Shown piece after piece: positions 7,150 to 12,738 of a stretch of 12,738 bases of DNA. The first letter of the stretch is position 1. Each line of letters starts with the position of its first letter. Source of the DNA: CAZUTK01 sp964623265 (GTDB lineage: Bacteria; Electryoneota; B3-LCP); NCBI GenBank assembly GCA_964623265.1, contig CAZUTK010000078.1, forward strand, positions 1 to 12,738. The letters run 5' to 3'. The notes under the pieces were generated by a model. That model did not search any database and was not told the DNA's origin. It saw only the letters and a program-made list of their open reading frames with translations. The translations under genes were made by a program, and so were the position numbers.

Positions 7150-8024
7150 GACCCTTCCTTTCGTTGCATCAAGATCATATCTTGATATGCGATGCCGTCT
7201 TTTCTTCCCGACCAGTTACCGTAAATGATCGGCTTCTTCAGTATCAGATTGCGGCGCTCCATAAGGTCTAAAACGTACGATTCTCGATATGCCACGGCGC
7301 TTTCGGGGCTGTTCTGATACACGTATCGCCAGTTTTCATCGCCGAATGCGAAATGCAGCTTGTTGCGCCCCTCGATTGCCAGCGCTTCCTGTTGTCGGTT
7401 CAGCAAGAAGAAGGTGGCGAGACAGCGCCCGCGGTCGGAAAGGAGTCGCGCGATCTCGCTCAAATAACGATCCACCTCCTTTGGGCGCATATGGGTGAAG
7501 ACGGACTTTAGAATGATCAAATCGAAAGAACGGTCGTCAAAGGGGAATCGAAACCGATCCGCGGGATATTCACCGGAGGGATTGAAGGCTTCGTTCCTGA
7601 CATCAATATGTTGGAAGATGAAATTTCGATATCGTTTGGAAATGTTCTTCCGGCTCCATTGAATCGAAGGTTCGTGAATATCCACCCCCACATAGAAGCC
7701 CTGATCATCGAGATGGTCTTTCAGGAACATCGCCATCATCCCGCAGCCGCAGCCGATATCCAAGACGCGTTCGTCCGGCTGCAGCCCGCAGATCATCTTC
7801 AGATAGACGAAAAACTCGGCGCCGGACATCTCAAAGCTGCGCAGGGGTCCCACATATCTGCGCAGATACAGGGATGGGAAGTCTTTCTTGTCGTTGATGA
7901 CGCGTGAGAGATAATCGAGCGGTTCCAGAACGCGAAAGGTCTGTTTTCGGATCGTCCGCAAGATGCGGATGGTGCCGGCGGGCAATTGTTGTTTCTGAAT
8001 CAGGTTCAACTTGAATCTCTCCAT
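7146..8024 (-). CDS. Class I SAM-dependent methyltransferase
   Basis: A 292-residue protein with a Rossmann-type methyltransferase core. Motif I is RVLDIGCGCGMMAMF (86-100), followed by the acidic ribose-binding residue at the end of strand 2 (VGVDIHEP, D115), a further Asp near 141, and the motif IV/post-IV region FDLIILKSVFTHM (167-179). About 80 residues precede the core, with a basic N-terminus and no signal peptide or membrane span. Lying among glycosyltransferases, it most likely O-methylates a sugar of the repeat unit, either as decoration or as a chain-terminating cap (inference; the fold does not reveal the acceptor). ATG at 8024 shares one base with the TGA of the upstream GT4 gene (TGATG). 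A TTG directly before it at 8027 is also possible and would add one residue. No ribosome site is obvious, which fits translational coupling. Confidence 0.9.
   Translation of the reverse strand: MERFKLNLIQKQQLPAGTIRILRTIRKQTFRVLEPLDYLSRVINDKKDFPSLYLRRYVGPLRSFEMSGAEFFVYLKMICGLQPDERVLDIGCGCGMMAMFLKDHLDDQGFYVGVDIHEPSIQWSRKNISKRYRNFIFQHIDVRNEAFNPSGEYPADRFRFPFDDRSFDLIILKSVFTHMRPKEVDRYLSEIARLLSDRGRCLATFFLLNRQQEALAIEGRNKLHFAFGDENWRYVYQNSPESAVAYRESYVLDLMERRNLILKKPIIYGNWSGRKDGIAYQDMILMQRKEGS
7152..7160 (-). promoter_or_regulatory. Ribosome binding site deciding a TTG start
   Basis: AAGGAAGGG on the minus strand lies immediately upstream of TTG at 7149, with the outer AAGG 7 nt away. It supports initiation at this rare codon, inside the last codons of the methyltransferase gene. 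Confidence 0.65.
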
Positions 8025-9154
8025 CAATTTCGGGCTGCATCACGATAGATGTTCAGGTGCAAACGAGCCACGCGTTCCATGGATTCTTCCGCCAACATGG
8101 ATCGCCGAGCCGCTTCCCCTAAACGCGCGGCTTTCTCCTTGTCCAGCAACAGCTCGCTGACGGCATCCGCCAGCTTTTCTGGATCGTCCGGAGGCACCAG
8201 AAGACCGGTCTGTTGATGTTTGACGACTTCGGGCAGCGCGCCTACGTTCGTCGCCACGATGGGTCGAGCGAAAATCCCGGCGATGTGCAGGGGTCCGGAT
8301 TGCGCGGCTTGCCGATACGGGAACACGACGACGTCCGCTCTCCGGAAAAGCTCCGGAACTTCTTCATCGGGAATCGCATAATTCATGATTTCAAAATGAT
8401 CGGGGTTCTGGATGCGCGGCTGCAGCTCGCTGAAGGACAGCGTTCCTTCGCCTGCGAGAATGATGCGGACGTTGGAAACCCGTCGGGAGATCAGCGGCTC
8501 CGCATCTATCAAAACATCCATCCCCTTGTAATGCGACCAGCGACCGAAAAATAGGACGTTTTTAACGCCGTTCCTCGAGCTCTCTTGCGGATCTCTGTCG
8601 AAATAGGTGTAATAATCGAATGCGCCGTGCGGCACGGAATGGATGCGATCCGCACTAATTCCCGTAACCTCGGCGAGAGTCGTGCGAAGCGTATCTCCGT
8701 AGACGATCAAGGCGTCCGATCTGCGGCGGATTTGATCCCGCACCCAATGCTTGAATCTGCGCAGGCTGATCCGCTCATCCGGATGAGATACCGGATCATG
8801 CACCGTGGTGACGAACCGGATCCGAGGAAACAGCCACATCAGCAGCAAACAGCGGAAATCATAGGATTCGTTGAAATGAATCACTTCCGGCTGCAACTCC
8901 CGGATTCGCCGACGGACTTTCCACACGGTCGCCAGACCCAAAGGATCCACCCCCTGCATATGCGAAAAGGTGATGAGTCTGACTTTACGATGCAGCAACG
9001 TTTCCAGACGTCCGCGCGGGACACTGCCGTCATCGGCTTTGGCGTTTGCATCCACTTCCGGAAAAATGACGGTGACGTCATTTTCTTCCGCGAGAGCGTT
9101 CGCCAGCGGAATCGTCTGTTTGACGTACCAGTTGCAGTATAACAAAATGCGCAT
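8024..9154 (-). CDS. GT4 glycosyltransferase, variant without canonical EX7E
   Basis: A 376-residue GT-B enzyme of normal GT4 length. The N-terminal domain starts MRILLYCNWY and includes TTVHDP (116-121). The linker has SVPHGAFDYY (173-182). The C-terminal domain has NVLFFGRWSHYKGMDVL (199-215), LAGEGTL (233-239) and PIVATNVGALPEVVK (298-312). Where most GT4 enzymes carry EX7E, this one reads AAQSGPLHIAGIF (283-295): neither glutamate is present and a Gln-Ser-Gly triad occupies the site. I recall a GT4 subgroup with a 'QSG' version, so it may still be active, but this is inference. It probably adds one sugar to the lipid-linked oligosaccharide. ATG at 9154 begins directly at the first beta strand. 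It follows an 88-nt gap, has no clear ribosome site, and its start codon lies in a potential hairpin (9153-9182). Its stop overlaps the methyltransferase start. Confidence 0.92.
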   Translation of the reverse strand: MRILLYCNWYVKQTIPLANALAEENDVTVIFPEVDANAKADDGSVPRGRLETLLHRKVRLITFSHMQGVDPLGLATVWKVRRRIRELQPEVIHFNESYDFRCLLLMWLFPRIRFVTTVHDPVSHPDERISLRRFKHWVRDQIRRRSDALIVYGDTLRTTLAEVTGISADRIHSVPHGAFDYYTYFDRDPQESSRNGVKNVLFFGRWSHYKGMDVLIDAEPLISRRVSNVRIILAGEGTLSFSELQPRIQNPDHFEIMNYAIPDEEVPELFRRADVVVFPYRQAAQSGPLHIAGIFARPIVATNVGALPEVVKHQQTGLLVPPDDPEKLADAVSELLLDKEKAARLGEAARRSMLAEESMERVARLHLNIYRDAARN

Positions 9155-9182
9155 TTCGCGATTCAGTCTTTCAGCGCGAAAT
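9153..9182 (-). promoter_or_regulatory. Inverted repeat overlapping the start codon of the GT4 gene
   Basis: Perfect 8-bp arms, ATTTCGCG (minus strand, 9175-9182) and CGCGAAAT (9153-9160), are separated by a 14-nt loop. In the transcript they can form a stem whose last two bases are the A and U of the AUG at 9154. A GAAAG in the loop is the only weak ribosome-site candidate. The structure could lower or gate translation. The pairing is seen directly; the role is inferred. Confidence 0.45.
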
Positions 9183-9242
9183 CCATCCGAGATAGGGGCA
9201 GATCCGCTGCATCATTCAATATAATAATCTTTTGCGCCGATT

Positions 9243-10223
9243 TCAAACAAAATCCGTGTCCAGCTCTTCTTTCCTTTCTTGACGGATTTCGCCCTGCCGA
9301 ATTTTTTTCAGATACCGTTTGCGCGCCATCCAGCTGCGCAAGTGCGGCAAGCCAAGAAATACCTGGAGGCATTTCAATAGGTAGAAGCTGTAAAATCTCC
9401 CTAACGTCGGGATCCATGCCCAGAACGGCGCATGCCGAATGATCAATTTTCCGAAAGTTCGGAAGGCGGCGGAAGATTTGATGGATGTGAAGGATTCAAT
9501 AAACAGCTTCAGTGAAAAGGGTGACACCCCCAGCAAGAGCTGTGAAGTCGTCCCGGAGCTCTGGATTTTATTGTATATTCGGCTGCGGGGCCAAACGATC
9601 AATTTGAAGCCCGCTTTGCGCGCCCGCATTGTAAAATCGGCGTCGCCGCAGTATTGTGGGAAAGCCGCCTGATCCACCCAGATGCCCTTTCGAAAGACAT
9701 CCGCAGGGACAAGGACGCTCATCCCCGGCAGCCAATCCGCTTCGATGGGCTTTTCCCAGCGGCCGTCATCCAGTTCGAAACAACCCCGCATGCAATGCTT
9801 GCCGCGGCTCCAAACATTCACCCCGCCCATAGACCAGACCCGCCAAGGTTCATCGGCGGAAAGGATTTTCGACGAAATCAGCGCTTTGGGAAATTCCTTC
9901 GCTCCCAGCAGCAATTCCTCCAGAAATTGAGGATGCAGGAGAATGTCGTTATTTAAAAAAAGGATGTAATCGGCGTCGTGATCCAGGGCATATCGGCTGC
10001 CGACGTTCATCGCCCCCGACCACCACAGGTTGCCGTCTCCGGTGAGCACCACGACTTCCGGATGCTCACTGCGCAGGACGGCATCTGTCTGGTCCGTGGA
10101 GCCGTCGTCCACCACGACGATTTTTCCGTTGGATGGAAAGATCGGCGTCAAGGCGCGGATCAAGACGAGGGTATGTTGAATCCCATTATGCACGGGGATC
10201 ACGGCGAACACTTTCGGATTCAT
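9243..10223 (-). CDS. GT2 glycosyltransferase (rhamnosyltransferase/WbbL-like group)
   Basis: A 326-residue GT-A enzyme. The start of the fold is VFAVIPVHNG (5-14), then VVVDDGSTDQTD (36-47), GDGNLWWSGAMNVG (62-75), FLNNDILLHP (89-98; NND at the DXD position, common in this group), WLPGMSVLVP (164-173), and the probable catalytic-base region QYCGDADFTMRARKAGF (190-206). After residue 225 there is a hydrophobic stretch and a basic C-terminal tail, suggesting peripheral membrane attachment. Relatives include rhamnosyl- and galactofuranosyl-type transferases; the donor here is unassigned. ATG at 10223 is chosen because it makes an ATGA overlap (4 nt) with the stop of the upstream polymerase gene and starts right at the first beta strand. 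A longer in-frame start at 10292 would add 23 residues of low-complexity Arg/Gly sequence read through the upstream gene. Confidence 0.93.
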   Translation of the reverse strand: MNPKVFAVIPVHNGIQHTLVLIRALTPIFPSNGKIVVVDDGSTDQTDAVLRSEHPEVVVLTGDGNLWWSGAMNVGSRYALDHDADYILFLNNDILLHPQFLEELLLGAKEFPKALISSKILSADEPWRVWSMGGVNVWSRGKHCMRGCFELDDGRWEKPIEADWLPGMSVLVPADVFRKGIWVDQAAFPQYCGDADFTMRARKAGFKLIVWPRSRIYNKIQSSGTTSQLLLGVSPFSLKLFIESFTSIKSSAAFRTFGKLIIRHAPFWAWIPTLGRFYSFYLLKCLQVFLGLPHLRSWMARKRYLKKIRQGEIRQERKEELDTDFV

Positions 10224-11740
10224 GATGCGAGGTCCTCGAGTTGGAAAATCTTCTCCACGACTCCGATGCCGACCGCCGCCACGGAAGCCCAAAATACAGT
10301 TAGGAACGGCGACGCCATCAGATTGTGCAACAGCATACCGACGATGCTGACAGTAATGCCCAGCACTACCGCTTTATATAGGGGATCTCGGATGCGGCGC
10401 CAGCGTTTTTTCACGCGAAAGAAGAAAGTGCCGATCAACCAGAAAAAAGTGAGAGTTCCAGCGATCCCCATCTTCATTTGTGTGGCTAAGAAACCATTGT
10501 GAAGATACGTCCCGCCGGCGGTGTTCTCGTAATTGGCGCCGCGGAAGATCAACGGCCGGTAGGATTTTCCCAAACCCAACCCCAGCAGAGGGTTTTCTTT
10601 CACCTTCTCCCATGCGTAGCGGGATTCGAGATAGCGCATGAAGAGAGTATCATGCTGAAAATTCTCGGGAACCCGCAGGATGGACATCGTGCGGTTCAGG
10701 ACGGCTTCCTTGATGACAGAAGAGTTCAGCACCCTGGCTTGTAGGATCAAGACGACTGTCACCGCCGCGCAGGCGGTGAGAAACGTTGCGCGGGGGTAAA
10801 CGGATAGCTCCCGCCGCGCAAACAGAATCAGAAGCACTATTGCCGTGAAAACCATCGCCCAGTAGACTCGGGTGAAGGTGAGGATCAAACCCATCGAAAG
10901 CACGGCGATCCCCAAAATTATCAGATTTCGCCAGCGCCGTTTCAGCCCTTTCAGGATGTATATGGCAATCAATGTATTCAGAGAAAAGATGATGATGCTG
11001 GTGCCGGGCACGATCACTCGGGTGATGTCTTCAAATTTTCCGTCCGCCGTGCTCAGGATCTCCACTCTGCCTGAGACAAGACTGGTACCGCTGCCCAGGA
11101 CATACTGGATCAGCAGAAGAATGGAAACGACGCAGGAGATCACGCCGATCCCCAACAGCAATGTCCCAAGTTGGCGGTCATTGCGAATGTAATACATAAC
11201 AATGAAAAACAGCGACATATGGAATATGGCGCGCAATTCTACGCCGGCGGCCAACGTGGACACTTGAAATCCGATGGTCGCATACAGGAAGGCGAAGATT
11301 CCTACGAGAATATAAGCTGCGATGGGATACCCCATCGGCTTCGGAATGATGTTCACCTCTACTGTTACGCGCTTCACAAGGCGTCCGAGCAAAAGCAGAA
11401 AAATCAACACATCGGAAAAATACAAATCGCCAATCATAATGGGGATTGTGGGAAATTCGAGCATCTCGAAAACGGTCGAGGTGACGATCAGGAGGATCAG
11501 GATCATCGCCTCCATTCTGCCGCTGATCAGGCTGATCAGGATGATTCCGACGAAGACATACGTGAAGAACAGGCTGAGATCCTGCAGCTCACTCCGCAGG
11601 TAAAAAATCAAAGCGAAGAAAACGATGCCGAGCAAAACAGAGAATGCGTACATTCTCTTCTTCGGTGTGATCACTGTGGTTTCGTTTAAATTCATAGATT
11701 TCCGGTAATTACCAAACTTATCGTCTGTTTTATCCGCCAT
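10220..11740 (-). CDS. O-antigen ligase/polymerase family membrane protein (Wzy_C/WaaL type)
   Basis: A 506-residue polytopic protein with about 12-14 hydrophobic spans. The segment LILTFTRVYWAMVF (285-298) matches the 'T-x-S/T-R' motif of the Wzy_C family. A large hydrophilic loop (about 335-423) contains ENPLLGLGLGKSYRPLIF (382-399) and YLHNGFLATQMKMGIAG (412-428), with the conserved His414 of ligases and polymerases. Such proteins act on the periplasmic face, either joining repeat units on their lipid carrier or ligating glycan to an acceptor. With an initiating phosphotransferase in the same operon and no other candidate visible, a polymerase role is slightly favoured, but family alone cannot separate the two. 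ATG at 11740 has AGGAG 3 nt upstream, a short spacing. An ATG at 11695 (residue 16, before NLNETTV) is a reasonable alternative with no loss of membrane spans. It follows the phosphodiesterase gene after 9 nt and overlaps the GT2 gene by 4 nt. Confidence 0.92.
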   Translation of the reverse strand: MADKTDDKFGNYRKSMNLNETTVITPKKRMYAFSVLLGIVFFALIFYLRSELQDLSLFFTYVFVGIILISLISGRMEAMILILLIVTSTVFEMLEFPTIPIMIGDLYFSDVLIFLLLLGRLVKRVTVEVNIIPKPMGYPIAAYILVGIFAFLYATIGFQVSTLAAGVELRAIFHMSLFFIVMYYIRNDRQLGTLLLGIGVISCVVSILLLIQYVLGSGTSLVSGRVEILSTADGKFEDITRVIVPGTSIIIFSLNTLIAIYILKGLKRRWRNLIILGIAVLSMGLILTFTRVYWAMVFTAIVLLILFARRELSVYPRATFLTACAAVTVVLILQARVLNSSVIKEAVLNRTMSILRVPENFQHDTLFMRYLESRYAWEKVKENPLLGLGLGKSYRPLIFRGANYENTAGGTYLHNGFLATQMKMGIAGTLTFFWLIGTFFFRVKKRWRRIRDPLYKAVVLGITVSIVGMLLHNLMASPFLTVFWASVAAVGIGVVEKIFQLEDLAS

Positions 11741-11749
11741 AAGCTCCTA

Positions 11750-12738
11750 TTACAAATATCCCAGGCTCTCCAACTTCGCGCGGGCTCCTGCTTCATCTTC
11801 TTCCGAGAGATACTCACGCTTCGCCACGGGTACGGAAGACACTCCTGCACCGGCTGTCCGCTTTCTCTCGGGCAGCTCCGCAAGAAGGTGATTCAGCGTG
11901 CTGCCGGCGAAGTACTCTGGAATCGGAACTCCCTGCCAGGCTAAAATCGTCGCGGGAATATCCAACAGGTTAGCATCACACCGCCTCGGGATTACTTCCG
12001 GACCGGACAGCAAAAACATTCCCTGCCGCCGATGACAGGCTTTGCGGTATCGGGAAGGTTCGTAAACCTGCGATGCACCCAGGCTGAAATCCGACTGCAC
12101 ACCGCCGGAAATGGTTTCCACGATCAAATCAGGCGCCGCCGTTTGGCGCGGATCCGCGATGTCGAAGAGGTCTTCGGAGTAATGAACGGTTTTCACCGCC
12201 GGTATGCGATTGTTCATCAGCGTCGCGCGCAGATCTTCCCGCACCTTCGCATATTGCTGGTGCGACACGATGCCGAAGGGTTCCCGCCCCTGGAGGTTGA
12301 TGTACAACGGCAGGAATTCCTCGCCGACATTGCCCGCATACGCCCAAGTTTCCGACCAGTCCACTCCGCTTAAATCCGCCTGCCGGAGACTTCTGAATTT
12401 GATCCTTTCCAACGATTTTTCCAATCCCATGCAGGGAAGATGGAGATGTTTGCAGGCTCGCAGCAGCCTGCGCCGGACGGCGTAATTCAATCTACGGCTC
12501 AAGGTCAGTCCGTCGCCTTTCGCTGTCGCTTCCGACTCTTCCTGTACGCGCAAAAACCCTCTGATCCTCAACCACTCATTCAAATGCCAGACGCCCTCGA
12601 CTGGGCCGAATCCGTGATCCGAGAGCAAGATCACTCTCGCATTCGTACCCGCCCAAACCAGCCATCGTCCGAGGTAGTCATCCAGGCGCGAAAAATAGCG
12701 TTCCAATTGGGGCAAGTAGCGATGGGGTTCCTCATCAG
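11750..12738 (-). CDS. AlkP-superfamily phosphodiesterase/phosphohydrolase (N-terminus beyond right edge)
   Basis: The frame is open to the right edge, giving 328 residues of the C-terminal part. The N-terminal half with the catalytic Ser/Thr nucleophile lies outside the window. Visible landmarks match type I phosphodiesterase/nucleotide pyrophosphatase-like proteins (COG3379-like, predicted phosphohydrolase/phosphomutase). SDHGFG (39-44) holds an Asp-His metal-binding pair. LYINLQGREPFGIV (144-157) follows, then CHRRQGMFLLSGPEV (234-248) with the third metal-binding His235, and the closing LDIPATILAWQGVPIPEYFAGSTL (258-281). The end is EEDEAGARAKLESLGYL. No membrane span is visible in this part. 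The substrate is unknown; in a glycan operon it could act on a lipid-linked phosphate, a phospho-sugar or a phosphoglycerol-type decoration. A TTG at 12715 is in frame but not the real start, since homologous sequence clearly precedes SDHGFG and the frame continues upstream. The next gene starts 9 nt downstream. Confidence 0.9.
   Translation of the reverse strand, partial: DEEPHRYLPQLERYFSRLDDYLGRWLVWAGTNARVILLSDHGFGPVEGVWHLNEWLRIRGFLRVQEESEATAKGDGLTLSRRLNYAVRRRLLRACKHLHLPCMGLEKSLERIKFRSLRQADLSGVDWSETWAYAGNVGEEFLPLYINLQGREPFGIVSHQQYAKVREDLRATLMNNRIPAVKTVHYSEDLFDIADPRQTAAPDLIVETISGGVQSDFSLGASQVYEPSRYRKACHRRQGMFLLSGPEVIPRRCDANLLDIPATILAWQGVPIPEYFAGSTLNHLLAELPERKRTAGAGVSSVPVAKREYLSEEDEAGARAKLESLGYL

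Noticed and set aside
8585..9142. A 185-codon plus-strand frame opposite the GT4 gene, and similar ones at 6154-6714, 9978-10502 and 11171-11689.
   Set aside because: All are antisense shadows of well-supported genes with no motifs or plausible ribosome sites of their own that I could see.
9163..9417. An 84-codon minus-strand frame at the 3' end of the GT2 gene that spans the gap before the GT4 gene.
   Set aside because: Most of it overlaps the GT2 gene in another frame and its translation has no recognisable features.
10224..10292. Longer start for the GT2 gene at 10292.
   Set aside because: The added residues are Arg/Gly-rich read-through of the upstream gene and precede the normal first beta strand; the ATGA overlap at 10223 is the better start.
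11522..11539. Tandem 9-bp repeat GCTGATCAG inside the polymerase/ligase gene.
   Set aside because: It encodes Leu-Ile-Ser twice within a membrane span; two copies in a hydrophobic stretch are unremarkable.
11703..11712. Palindrome GGTAATTACC near the 5' end of the polymerase/ligase gene.
   Set aside because: It lies inside the coding sequence, is a single 10-bp copy, and nothing else marks it as an operator.

Overview
The window is a densely packed, single-direction block of surface-polysaccharide genes. All ten coding regions lie on the minus strand, so transcription runs from the right edge to the left edge. There are no RNA genes, insertion sequences or CRISPR arrays. The DNA is moderately GC-rich by eye. 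A family 9 (heptosyltransferase-type) glycosyltransferase, a polyprenyl-phosphate sugar phosphotransferase and an O-antigen ligase/polymerase-type protein point to a two-membrane (Gram-negative-type) bacterium. The alkaline-phosphatase-superfamily protein ends in a 'LESLGYL' tail that I associate with several poorly cultivated lineages. I cannot assign a phylum from the sequence alone.

Order of transcription, right to left: (1) the C-terminal part of an AlkP-superfamily phosphodiesterase/phosphohydrolase, cut by the right edge (11750-12738); (2) a polytopic O-antigen ligase/polymerase (10220-11740); (3) a GT2 glycosyltransferase (9243-10223); (4) a GT4 glycosyltransferase (8024-9154); (5) a SAM-dependent methyltransferase (7146-8024); (6) a second GT4 (5938-7149); (7) a DPM1-like GT2 (5238-5930); (8) a third GT4 with a DUF1972-type N-terminus (3967-5184); (9) the initiating polyprenyl-phosphate sugar-1-phosphate transferase (2469-3974); (10) a GT9 heptosyltransferase-like protein (1423-2472); and (11, counting the partial gene) a GT39/GT-C-type integral membrane glycosyltransferase cut by the left edge (1-1331). 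Strictly these are eleven reading frames, two of them partial.

Most junctions overlap or nearly touch: ATGA, TGATG and TTGA overlaps of 1-4 nt, one 8-nt overlap, and gaps of 7 and 9 nt. Only three gaps exceed 50 nt (9155-9242, 5185-5237, 1332-1422). This looks like one translationally coupled operon, possibly with an internal promoter before the left-edge gene. Several starts are non-ATG (GTG at 3974; TTG at 7149 and 2472).

Functional reading (inference from families): the phosphotransferase loads the first sugar-phosphate on undecaprenyl phosphate. The GT2, GT4 and possibly GT9 enzymes extend it on the cytoplasmic face, and the methyltransferase may decorate or cap it. The polytopic protein polymerises or ligates the units outside. 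The DPM1-like enzyme can make a polyprenyl-phosphate sugar, and the GT-C membrane protein is of the class that consumes such donors, so the two may form a side-branch or periplasmic glycosylation module. Flippase, export and nucleotide-sugar genes are not in the window and presumably lie outside it. Nothing here is a clearly new system. The points most worth a second look are the start-codon hairpin at 9153-9182, the G9 tract at 5210-5218, the altered active-site motifs in two GT4 enzymes, and the phosphodiesterase in a glycan operon.
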